DNA of 64,000 nt from Halichoerus grypus. Lineage: Eukaryota > Chordata > Mammalia > Carnivora > Phocidae. The notes beneath the pieces were generated by a model. The model worked only from the letters and a program-made list of their open reading frames with translations. It was not told the DNA's origin and searched no databases. The translations under genes were made by a program, and so were the position numbers. The stretch lies in assembly GCF_964656455.1 (NCBI RefSeq), contig NC_135712.1, forward strand, positions 99,796,294 through 99,860,293, given 5' to 3'. This document shows, in pieces, positions 37,811 to 48,414 of the stretch; the stretch's first letter is position 1, and each line of letters opens with the position of its first letter.

Positions 37811-39187
37811 ATGTATAATGTCCCAAAATCAAATCAGGAAGAAATAGAAAATTTGAACAGACCAGTTAACAGCAAGGAAATTGAATCAGTAATCAAAAAC
37901 CTCCCAATAAAGAAAAGTCTAGGACCAAATGGCTTCACAGGTGAATTCTACCAAACTTTTATAGAAGAGTTAATACCTCTCAGGGTTTGCCTCCCTCTCT
38001 TGATTTCTTCCCAGTTTTCCCTCCCTTCCCCTATGATCCTCTGCACTGTTTCTTATATTCCACATATGAGTGAAATCATGATAATTGTCTTTATCTGATT
38101 GACTTATTTCACTGAGCATAATCCCCTCCAGTTCCATCCACATCAATATCGTGGTAAGATTTCATCCCTTCTGATGGCTGAGTAATATTCCATTGTGTAT
38201 ATGTGTGTGGATGTGTATATATATATCTTCTATATCCATTCCTTCTAGACTCTTAACTATAGGAAACAAACTGAGTGTTGCTGGAGGGGAAGTGGGTGGG
38301 GTGACGGGGTAACTAGGTGATGGGCATTAAGGAGGGCACGTGATGTGATGAGCACTCGGTGTTATATGCAACTGATGAATTACTGAACTCTACATTTGAA
38401 ACTAATGATGTACTATATATTGGCTAATTGAATTTAAATAAATAAATAATATTCTCAAACTATTCCAAAAAGTGGATGAGAAAGTTAAGCTTCCAAATTC
38501 ATTCAATGAGGCCAGCATTAACTGATAACAAAACGGAGTACACTACTAAAAAAGAACTACAGGTTAATATGTCTGATGAAGATAGATGCTAAAATCCTCA
38601 ACAAAATATCAGCAAACCAAATCCAACAATAAAGTAAAATATCATTTACCATGATCAAGTGGGATTTATTCCTGGGATACAAATATGGTTCAATACTCAT
38701 AAATCAATTAGTATGATACATCATATCAACAAGTTAAAGGATAAAAAACTTATCATTTCAATAGATGTAGAAAAAGCATTTGAGAAAGTACAACATCCAT
38801 TCATGGTAAAAACCCTCAACAAAGTAGGTTTAGAGGGAACATACTTCAACATAGTAAAGACCATGTATGAAAAACCCACAGGTAGCATCATACTCAATGG
38901 TGAAAAACTGAGAGCTTATTTCCTAGATTAGGTAAAAGACAATGACAGTCATCTAAATTGGTAAGAAAAAAGTAAAACTTTCACTATTTGCAGATGGTGG
39001 GGTGCTATATATAGAAAACACTAAAGATTCCACCAAGAAACTACAAGAACCAAATAATGAATTCAGTAAGGTCACAGGATACAAATTCAACATACAGAAA
39101 TCTGTTTCGTTTTTATACAGTACTAATAAAGTAGCAGAAAAAGAAATTAAGAAAACACTCCCTTTTACAATTGCCCCCAAATCATAA
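37811..39187 (+). pseudogene. L1 ORF2 reverse transcriptase remnant
   Basis: Broken ORF2. The 37811 frame reads the linker motif GPNGFTGEFYQTF before the nested insertion. The 38659 frame (90 codons) holds the RT segment [16 protein letters not shown], then [13 protein letters not shown] and LNGEKLRAY. The catalytic box that should read FADD reads FADG (near 38987-38998), a loss of one metal-binding aspartate. The downstream frame (39002-39187) continues with [12 protein letters not shown]. Family function is target-primed reverse transcription. This copy is dead by frameshift, insertion and the missing aspartate. Confidence 0.85.
37980..38450 (+). mobile_element. Short L1 3' insertion with inverted 5' part
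   Basis: Two parts of one young carnivore L1 3'UTR in opposite orientation: 37980-38247 is antisense ('cttatttcactgagcataat', 'atggctgagtaatattccat'), and 38248-38450 is sense ('gactcttaactataggaaac', 'gggcattaaggagggcacg') ending in an AAATAAATAAATAA tail. The host L1 reads 'gaagagttaatacct' before and 'attctcaaactattcc' after, contiguous in an intact element. This is the layout expected of twin priming. Confidence 0.85.
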
Positions 39188-40055
39188 AATACCTAGGAAT
39201 ACCTATACTCTAAAAACACTGATGGAAGAAACTGAGGATGGCACAAACAGATGGAAAGATGCTCATGGATTGGCAGAACAAATATTGTCAAAATGTCCAT
39301 ACTACACAAAGCAGTCTACAGATTTAATGCTATTGGTATTTTGATAGAGACTGCATTTTTCACAGAATTAGAGCAAATAACAGTAAATTTGTATGAAACC
39401 ACAAAAGAACTCAAATAGCCTAAGCAATCTTGAAAAAGAAGAATACCAGAGGTATCACATCCCAGATTTCATGATATACTACAAAGCTATAGTGATCAAA
39501 ACTGTACAGGGTGGCACAAAAATAGACACATACATCAATGGAGTGGAAAGACAGCCCAGAAATAAACTCACAATCATATGGTCAATTAATCTTTGATGAA
39601 GGAGGCAAGAATATGCAATGGAGAAAAAAGTCTCCAACAAATGGTGTGGGGAGAACTGGGCAGTTACATGCAAAAAAACAAAACTGGAATATTTTCTTAT
39701 ACCACACACAAAAATAAACTCCAAATGGATTAAGCACCTAAATGTAAGATGTGAAAATCAAAAAAAAAAAAAATCCTAGAAGAGAGCACAGGCAACACAA
39801 AAATAAACTATTGGGACTACATCAAAATTAAACAGTTTCTCACTGCACAGGAAACAATCAACAAAACAAAAAGATAACCTATTGAATGGAAGACAACATC
39901 TTCAAATGACATATCCTATAAAGGGTTATATTCAAAATACAAAAAAAAGTATCTAACTCAATGCTACATAATCAAATAATGCAATTAACATATAATAAAA
40001 TTTAAAAAAATGGGTAGAAGACATGAACTGACATTTTTCTAAAGAAGACATCCAG

Positions 40056-40401
40056 ATGGCCAACAAACACATGAAAAGATGCTCAACATCATTCGTCATT
40101 AAGGAAATGCAAATCAAAACTACAATGAGGTATCACCTCACACCTGTCAGGAAACAGCAAGTGTTGGCAAGGATGGGGAGAAGTAACCTTTATGCACTGT
40201 TGGTGGGAACGCAAACTTGTGCAGCCACTGTGGAAAACAGTATGGAGGTTCTTCAAAAATTTAAAAATAGAATTACCCTATGATCCAGTAATTCAACTAT
40301 TGGGTATTTACCCAAAGAATGCAAAAACACTAATTCAAAAAGATATATGCACTCCTATATTTATTGCGGCATTATTTACAATAGCCACAATATGGAATTA
40401 A
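40056..40401 (+). pseudogene. L1 ORF2 C-terminal domain remnant
   Basis: Two overlapping frames carry the ORF2 C-terminus: [11 protein letters not shown] and [11 protein letters not shown] in one, then [31 protein letters not shown] and CTPIFIAALFTIATIWN in another, separated by a frameshift near 40190. The cysteine-containing C-terminal segment retains HCWW, but the second conserved Cys (usually W-E-C-K-L) is Arg here. Non-functional. Confidence 0.8.
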
Positions 40402-40790
40402 CCCAAGTGTCCATCCAGAGGTGAATGGATCACACACACACAGGAATATTATTCAGCCATAATAAGGAATGAAAGTTTGTCATTTGGAACAACATAGATG
40501 GATCTAGAGGGTATAATGTTAAGTGAAATAAGTCAGAGGAAGACAAAAACCATGATTTCCTCATATTTGTAATTTAAGAAATAAAAGCCTGCCCCCCAAA
40601 AAACAAAAAAACATTAAATATAAAGAACTGGCAATTACCAGAAAGGGGGGGGATAGGTGAAGGGATTAAGAAGAGTACAATTATTGGGATCAGCAATGTG
40701 TAATGTAGAATTGGTGAATCACTATATTGTACACCTGAAACTAGTACAACACTGTGTTAATTATACTGGAATTAAAAATTTAAAAATAAG

Positions 40791-41487
40791 AATATATTAC
40801 CTTTGAAATTTAAAAATTTACTAAAAATAAAATAATTGCCTTAAAAAGTAATATAAAATGAACAACAAATATTAAAGGGGATACAGGATAATTTGGGTTT
40901 TTTTGTAACTCTGTTACAACATCTTATTTCTTATTTTAGATAATATTTTTCCCATTCACATTTTAACTGGTTTTGGAAATAAGAGTTATTTATACAACGA
41001 CTTTTATAAGGTGTCATATATCATTAGAAATTTTCTTTAATATCTTCTTCAAGTTAAAACTTTAGCAGTTGAAACATATCCACCATGTATTTTTTTAATG
41101 TGTTTTATCTATGATCACTTTTGTTATTTAATTTATCAAAGGTATTCTGAAGCCTGATTTTTAACTTTTGTGAGATTATCATATATATTCAAATAACTTT
41201 ATATTTTGTATATATTGTATTATATAATACAATAAATTTTGTCTTACTACAGATACATAAATATAGTTGGTATTAACAATTTTAAAAATTTGCTCTAGCT
41301 TAAATGAAGCAAAAATCAAGTTATTAATAAGATGTGTTATTGACTAGTTTGATCTCTCTAGAATGTCTAACCTCCTTTTAGATGTTATTATATTTAGATA
41401 CATATTTAAACAAATACTAGTGTAACCAAATCATAGCTATTATCTTCTCCAAAATTTCAGTACTTGCTTTGGTAAAGATGATCATAT
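40791..41487. other. No gene or recognised repeat
   Basis: Very AT-rich, no open frames of interest, no repeat recognised. Confidence 0.45.
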
Positions 41488-41501
41488 AAAATCAAAATAT
41501 C

Positions 41502-41696
41502 GGGCGCCTGGGTGGCTCAGTTGGTTAAGCGACTGCCTTCGGCTCAGGTCATGATCCTGGAGTCCTGGGATCGAGTCCCACGTCAGGCTCCCTGCTCAGC
41601 AGGGAGTCTGCTTCTCTCTCTGACCCTCCCCCCTCTCATGCTCTCTCTCTCTATCTCATTCTCTCTCTCAAATAAATAAATAAAATCTTTAACAAA
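41502..41696 (+). mobile_element. SINEC, sense, best-preserved copy
   Basis: Full-length copy: head GGGCGCCTGGGTGGCTCAG, A box 'gttggttaagcgactgcc', B-box-like 'gggatcgagtccc', body 'gctccctgctcagcaggg', CT tract and AAATAAATAAATAAAATC tail. A perfect duplication AAAATCAAAATATC is at 41488-41501 and 41697-41710. Little divergence makes this among the youngest insertions and the best indicator of lineage: the body differs from canid SINEC_Cf and fits arctoid caniforms. Confidence 0.98.
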
Positions 41697-41710
41697 AAAA
41701 TCAAAATATC

Positions 41711-42264
41711 TCTAATTGCTAAGCAAGTATTAAGGAGGAAAATACCTTTTCACTATTCATCATCCTCAGATTTTTCATGAATAGTCTTTAAATTTTTACT
41801 TCATTATAATGCTTTAAAAGATTTTTTAAAATATATAATCATGGGATTACAAAAGGTAATGGACTTGAGAGATTAGACAATCTACTTCTATGTTTTAATA
41901 GAGAAGAAAAAGATACCAGGAAATTAAATGCCTTTCAAAGATTAGCTTTCTTCTTGCTTGCCCCACTATTTTTCATTTTCTGTAACAGTCTTCTTTTCAT
42001 CCCTCCACACTGCCTTCTATCTTTCAGTCCTATGTTCTTTAAATAGTTGGGAACACCTTTTGTGTTAGGCAGTGTTGAGATAAAGAAAGATGGATGCATT
42101 GTACAATACATCCACAAAATATTTAGCAATATTTGTCAAAATATTAAATGCATATCAGTATTTTTTATTAATCAATATTACTTATAAGAACGTGTCACTA
42201 TAATCACAAAAACGTCTACACAAGAATAATTATTAAAGCTTGTTGTTTGATCAAAAACCTCATA
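41711..42264. other. No gene or recognised repeat
   Basis: AT-rich single-copy sequence. The 64-codon minus frame at 41935-42129 has no recognisable similarity. Confidence 0.45.
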
Positions 42265-42760
42265 TGGCAGATTAAAAATGACCTGGGATTCTTTAATATT
42301 CCTCCTACTGAGAAGAACTTACCACCCCTCTCTTTGAATCTGTTCTGATCTGTGACCACTCTGTCCAATAGAATCTGGCGGGAATTATGCTGTGTCAGTG
42401 TGGGGCATCCCCTTTAGGAGGGTAGGAATCATCCACTTTGGTATCATAATGTTCCAAGTTGTTTTGTAAGAAAGCCAATTACCATACTAGTACCACATAG
42501 GGAAGCTCTGAGACTACTTGGAGAGAGGCCATCTGAAGCCAGTTCTCCAACTATCTCCATCTTATGTCATCCAGCCTGGCATCAACTAAGTATTACCAAG
42601 TAACCAGTTTATACAATGTGAACTAGAATAATCACCTTGCTAGGTCTTGCGCATATACCTTATTAACAAAATGATGAGATATAATAAAATCATTGATGTT
42701 TTGACTGATAAGTTTGAGTTTTAGGGTAGTTATGTTGTGATAGATAACTGGAACAATTGG
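42265..42760 (+). mobile_element. MLT1-like solo LTR (MaLR), internally decayed
   Basis: The left part has the ordered wording of MaLR LTRs ('aaaatgacctgggattcttt', 'gtgaccactctgtccaatag', 'cggaattatgctgtgtcag'-like), the middle carries 'gagagaggccatctgaagcc', and the right end has 'gataagtttgagttttaggg' and 'gatagataactgga', as in MLT1 termini. The segment around 42600-42690 is poorly matched. No internal region adjoins it. Non-coding. Confidence 0.68.
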
Positions 42761-44339
42761 AAATGTGTCTGTAATGCAGTAATTATACATAAGATGAGTC
42801 AGCTCTTATTACTCAGTATGGAATGACCTGGAATAAACTGAATGCAAAAGTAAGTTACAAAACATACATATTATTTTCTTGCTTAAGACATTAGCTATAT
42901 ACTACAACTATGCTTTCAAAAGGATAGAATATCTGCAAAGATACCCTCCAAAACTGACAAGTTTTTGACTTTGGGGGTAAAATATGTAGATACATAGATT
43001 GTGCGTGTGTGTGTGTTTGAACTTAAAGCACTGGACTACTTGCTATGCTTTTCATCCTTTTAGTAGAAATTGGAAGAGAAAAGGAAATAAAGATAATAGT
43101 ATGGTTCTAATTTTGCTTAGTCTTATGCTGGTTAGTATCTAGTATTCTATAAATAAAAGAATTTTAGAAGTTGTCTTTAGGTTGTTTCTTAGAATATGAA
43201 AATGATCACTCAATAAATATTAGCAACTTAGCAAAACATTCCATGAGATACAATTGAAATCTGAGGCTAAATTCCTTGCTGAACTGATCAGGCCCTAAAA
43301 GAGATGTACAAATCCAGAACATCAGGTTTGCATTTCTAATCATCCTCTATACCCCATACAGCATGTATAATGAAAGATGATTACACAGTAACTGGTAACA
43401 CAGCTGGGAGGTGTTCTCTGAATAAGATTTTTTTGTTCTCTTTTCATTTCAAAACAGCTTTTATTTCTATGACATCTTGCAAAGAGCAGATGGTCTCAAA
43501 AGTTAAATTTGACCATGAATACTACATTAGCTGTCATGTAACTAGGGAAGGAACATTATAAACAAGAACAACTTCCTTTTAAAATGTTTCATTCATTTTA
43601 CTGTTATATGTGTAGGTTTCCATTTAGTGAAGAAAGTATTTAGCAAATATGGTTTACTACTGTTCTATAACTCAATATTGCATCATTTTATTTCTGACCA
43701 TTCAAAGTGAAACAAGGATGGATCTGAAGAGTCATTAATATGCAATAGGGTATTACAATCATATCACCAGCACAGAAAAAAAAGGTTTTCTTATTGTTTT
43801 TCAACTAGAGACTCAATAAAAGCAGATGTTCTGCTCTTGACTTGCCAAGAAAATTAGCACTTTTCTAGGAGGTACATACAGAGTTGAAATATCCTCCAGT
43901 CATTGAAAAAAACAGATTTCAGCACGTCAGAGATGTGAAGAGGCAAGCACTTTGAAATGGGACTACCAGCTATATAGTGTGTGTGTGTGTGTATATACGC
44001 ACACAAATTTATACACATATTTTGCACTAAGTCCATACAATTTATGCCTGCCATCTCTTTAGCTTTGAGATAAAGTTCTGGCACCTACTTTTGAACTTAT
44101 TTTCTGTGGGTGAAAGAAGAGAATACAGGAAGAAAGCGAGGATCAAAACAAATAAAAGTAGAAAATCATATAGTGCGTCTAAAAATCTAAACTTTTATTT
44201 TGACTCAATGATTAGGATGTGACTGTCTAGGGTTCCCTGTTGCCATCTTTGCTTTAACCCATTGCTCCTTCTACAGCTTGCTCTTGTCAGTACTGAGGAG
44301 TAGTGCAATACAGGAGTAACCAAGAGTCTGAAATAAGAC
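42761..44339. other. No gene or recognised repeat; short (TG)n tract
   Basis: Mostly AT-rich single-copy sequence. A (GT)n tract lies near 43977-43992 and another short one near 43003-43016. Open frames of 60-76 codons have no recognisable protein similarity. Confidence 0.45.
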
Positions 44340-44540
44340 CTTTGGCTGCTGACCCATACATCTTCCTACCTGACTGTTCTTTGGCAAGTCCAGTCTCTGT
44401 GACAGCTTTGCATCTTTTAAACTAGAAAAATAACAGTATCTTCATTACAGAAAGCATAGAAGGATTGATACATGCCAAGAATTTAGATCTGCCTACAGTA
44501 AGCACCCTAACAATGTTAACTATTATTTTAATTCTTTAAT
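44340..44540 (+). repeat. MIR SINE, sense
   Basis: Ordered MIR features: 'ctttggcaagtccagtctct', 'tttaaactagaaaaataaca', 'gattgatacatgccaagaat', 'cctacagtaagcaccctaac' and 'aatgttaactattatt'. Diverged but collinear with the family core and 3' end. Confidence 0.7.
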
Positions 44541-44619
44541 CAGAGAAAAATAGATACTACTGCCATTTTCATATTTATCTTGTCTAATTGCATGCAGTTC
44601 GACAAGATAAATAATATTT

Positions 44620-44816
44620 TCTTTTTAAAAAAAATTTATTTATTTGACAGAGAGAGAGTGCAAGAGAGCAGGAGCAGGGGGAGCTGCAGAGGGAGAGGGA
44701 GAAGCAGACTCTGTGCTGAGCAGGGAGCCTAATGCTGGACTCAATCCCAGGACCCTGGGATCATGACCTGAGCCAAAGGCAAATGCTTAACATACTGAGC
44801 CACCCACGTGCCCCTA
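44620..44816 (-). mobile_element. SINEC, antisense
   Basis: An A/T-rich tail complement (AAATTTATTTATTTGACAG), 'gtgctgagcagggagcct' body and head ending 'gagccacccacgtgcccc'. A short duplication 'aaataatatt' is on both sides (about 44609-44618 and 44820-44829). Confidence 0.95.
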
Positions 44817-45019
44817 CACAAATAATATTGTCAACACTAGAAAGTGAACATAATACTAATCTCTTAAGAAAAAAACAGTGTAACACCCTGTCAAATCCCC
44901 ATCTAACTATCTATCTAGCTTTGACTAACTTTGAATTGGGTGATACTTAAAATGTGCTATTTTTACCGAAGAACTGTACAATGACAATTTTTGCACTTTA
45001 TCTTAGCTATGAAATCCCA

Positions 45020-45340
45020 TTCATTTGTTGAATCAAAATCTCTGTATTGAATATTCACTATGTTCCAGAAATTATTCTGTGCTCTCTGGATATAAACATG
45101 CCTAAGTGGCCCTTGCTTGATGCAAGTCATTATCTAGCAGAGGAAAGAGAAGATCATAGAGCTAAATATAATAAAACATAATAAGTGCTCTTCTTGTGTT
45201 ATGACCAAAGTAATACCAGAATATGGAATAAGGGAAATTTAAGCCTACAATAGAGGGGAAGGGAAGCAGTACATTGTGGACAAATCATTACAGATGCAAG
45301 GGCTTTCAAGGCTAAGGGAAAAAAGCAAAAGTGAATACAA
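45020..45340 (+). repeat. L2-like LINE fragment
   Basis: 'gaatattcactatgttccag', 'tgtgctctctggatataaac', 'atgcctaagtggcccttgc' and 'tatctagcagaggaaagaga' follow the order of L2-type sequence. The right limit is uncertain and similarity fades after about 45220. Confidence 0.5.
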
Positions 45341-46239
45341 TATAAAGGTACATGTAATGATAAATATAAGTAGGAAAGTAAATTAGACAGTAAAGTGTCT
45401 GGGATAGTATGAAAAAAAAGAGTTTCACCATTATTTCTAGCTGAAGGAGAATTAAAAATAAGACCACCAAAGAAATAGAATATATGGTTAAAACTAAATA
45501 ATGCTGTTAATTACAGTAATACCTATGTTCTAATTATTTAACATAACTATGGTTTAAAATGTGTTATTTATATGATTAAAATGCATTAAACTTGTACTGC
45601 AAAATGTAAGACACACACAAAAGCATCTAATCAGTAACATAGCTTCTTTAGTTCTCAGGAAGTTTTTAAACTATGGATGCCCTAAGAATTTGGCAATGAA
45701 TAGGAGTGAAGGTTGAGGACTTACCTTTGTTCTGAAAATTATAATGTCACAACTATAATACCACCTTACCTTTTAATCAAGAGTCCTATCTTGTTTCAGT
45801 TTAATATCCATTTTTAAGACAATTAGTAAACATATTACTTGTGTTCACAAAAAAGATACATTGAAAGACAGCTAAAATAAAATATTCTCCAAAATTTCAT
45901 TTCAAAGCCATTAATCATGTAGCATAGTGCAGTTCTGTAGCTTTGATCTTGTATAGTGTCAAGATCCAGGTTAAGACTGCTTCTGAGATGGAGTCATGCT
46001 CCATGAGTTCCTCCAAGTTTCATATTTCCTTTTGCATCATGTGGTAAAGCTGGTTAAGAGGTATATTGGAATTCACTATGCTCTTTTTGCAACATTTCTG
46101 TAAGTTTACAATTATTTCAAAATAAAAAGTTTAAAACTTAAGGAAAATGGAAACATTTATGTAAATATTACTTCCATTTATGCTCAACTCCAAAATAGAG
46201 ACTCATTTTTTGAAACTTTTAAGAATATGTTTCAAACAA
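45341..46239. other. No gene or recognised repeat
   Basis: AT-rich sequence without coding potential. An 'aataaaaag' run near 46120 with following A-rich sequence may be an old poly-A remnant but I cannot attach it to an element. Confidence 0.4.
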
Positions 46240-47239
46240 ATATTCAGGGACTAGATAACAAAAAGTAATGACAACAATAACAAATAATCAAAGAAGGTCC
46301 AAGATGAAAGCATAGAAAGACCCTGACATCACCACCTTCCATTGGCATACCAAATCTACACCTGCATGTACAGCAATTTTTCTGAAAAAATAATTGATGG
46401 CTAATTGCATAGCACCTGCATAACAAAGTACAGAAGAACCACGTAGAGAATGACAGGAGAGATGGAGACACAATAACAACATGAACAACACTCCCCATAC
46501 TGCAAAACACAGTAGGGGGAAAGATAGCATTGAGGGCCATAGGACACACCCTGGGACACAGAAAAAAAGTACAGATAATTTAAAGGGAAACTAGGCTATA
46601 AGAGAAGGAGACCTATTTACTAACACTGAAGAATTTGTCAATTGGTGGGGAAAGTGCTGGAACACTCTCTGCAATGAGAGGTGTTGGTGAGTGCTATTGC
46701 TTGTATCCCCCCCCCCACCTTCATAGCACAGATGGGAGTAGGGTCTGGGTACTCCATGTGACCCAATGCTTCAATGAGTCCCAGATCCCTAAAGCATACC
46801 AGCTCTAACCATTCCCCTAAGGCATCCCCCCTTCATTTACGCCACTTAAACTCTCATCATTCCACCAAGGTGGCCCCAAGCAGTACACACCAAGACACCC
46901 CCAGGTATTTCACCAAGGTTACACAGGTGGAAAGCACCCAAGGACAACTTCAGCCTGGACCTGCTTAATCTCCAGTCATCCCAACAGAGTATTCCCTGCA
47001 CAGAGTGCCTCAGGAGTCACCAGCCCCACTTTAGCTCCAGCCAACCACCAGGATGGCCCTGGCAACATCTGGCCTATACCTACTTTGGCTCCAGATGTCC
47101 TTCCAGGCAGCCCTGGTAAAGGGTGGTCCAGAGCCCACAGTCTGTGCCTGCTACAGCTTCAGCCAGCCAGCCAGAGCCTACAAAGGGGACATTCCTAAAT
47201 AAGTCCCTTCCTTTAAAACTGACAAAAGTAGCTGTTTCT

Positions 47240-48050
47240 CCTAATCCATAGAAATAAAATGGGAAGACAGAAATATGATTAAATGAAAGATCAAAACAAG
47301 ACTTCAGAAAAACAACTCAAAGTAAGAAATCTACCTGATAAAGAGTTCAAAGTATGTTTATAAGGATGCTCACCAGACTTGAGAGAAGAGTATATGAACT
47401 CCATAAGACAACTTCAACAAAGAGATAATAAATATAAAAAAGAATGAATCAGAGTTGAATAGAATAACTGAACTGAAAAATACACAAGAGGAAATCAACA
47501 GCAGATTAGAAGATGCGGAAGAATGGATCAATGATCTGGAAGACAGGTTAATGGAAAACACCCAAGCTCAACAGTAAAAAGAAAAAAAAAAGAATAAGTT
47601 AAGGGACTTTTAGGACAACAAACACACTAAAATTTGCATTACAGGGGTCCCAGAAGAGAAAAAGGAGAAAATTTGTTTGAAGAAATAATTGATGAAAACT
47701 TCCCTAATCTGAGGTAAAGAAACAGACATCCAGATCCAGGAAGCACAGAGAGCCCCTAACAAGTTGACCTCCAAAAGGGCCAAACTAAGATACATAATAA
47801 TTAAAATGACAAAAAATAGTGATGAAGAGAAAATCTTAAAAGCAGTAAGAGAAAAACAACTGGCTATATACCATAGAAAGCCCATAAGGCTATCAGCTGA
47901 TTTTCACTAGAAATTTTTCAGGCCAGAAGAGAGTGGCATGATATATTCAAAGTGCTGAAAATAAAAAGAAAAAGAAGAGAAAAGAACAAGAACAAAAAAC
48001 ACACACAAAAAACCTTACAACCCAAAATACTCTACTTGGCAAAGTTATCA
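47240..48050 (+). pseudogene. L1 ORF1 remnant
   Basis: In sense orientation the sequence shows the coiled-coil part ('gaaatcaacagcagattaga', 'gatcaatgatctggaagaca') and the RNA-binding/C-terminal part ('aaaatcttaaaagcagtaag', 'ggctatcagctgattttcac', 'caaagtgctgaaaataaaaa'). Stops interrupt it at many points. ORF1 normally makes the trimeric RNA-binding protein of the L1 particle. Nothing here could be translated at length. Confidence 0.8.
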
Positions 48051-48414
48051 TTCAGAATAGGAGGAAAGATAAGTTCCTTTAACCTTTTTTTTTTGTTTGT
48101 TTTGGGAAACTATCAACATTAACTGGCTTTATAAGAAATGATAAAGAGACTTCTTTAAACAGAAAAGGCCATAACTAGGAGTAAAAAAATTATGAAAAGA
48201 AAAAATATAGCGAATATATAATAAAGGTAGTGAATCACTTTTAAAGCTAGTATGAAAGTTAAAAGACAAAAGTAGTACAGTCAATTATATCTATAAAAAT
48301 TAAGGGATTCACAAAACAAAAATGTAAAATACAATATGATATACATAAAATGTGGAAGGGGGTAAAAATGCAGTGCTATTAGAATGAGTTTGTCTAATTT
48401 GTCACTTAAATTCA

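Larger units (their letters stand above)
36606..40790 (+). mobile_element. Sense LINE-1, ORF1 end to 3'UTR
   Basis: Begins within the end of ORF1 ('aaatttaaaaggattcatgacc'), followed by inter-ORF sequence, ORF2 endonuclease (37100-37400), linker (37400-37978), a nested L1 insertion (37980-38450), RT and C-terminal domains (38451-40430) and a 3'UTR ending near 40790 ('gtacacctgaaactagtac', 'aattatactggaatt'). It is 5'-truncated. An uninterrupted run of 19 A (37185-37203) lies in the endonuclease region. Frames are broken throughout. Confidence 0.88.

Noticed and set aside
46244..46549. 101- and 80-codon minus frames with hydrophobic, Cys-rich translation
   Set aside because: Antisense readings of the L1 5'UTR at 46240-47230.
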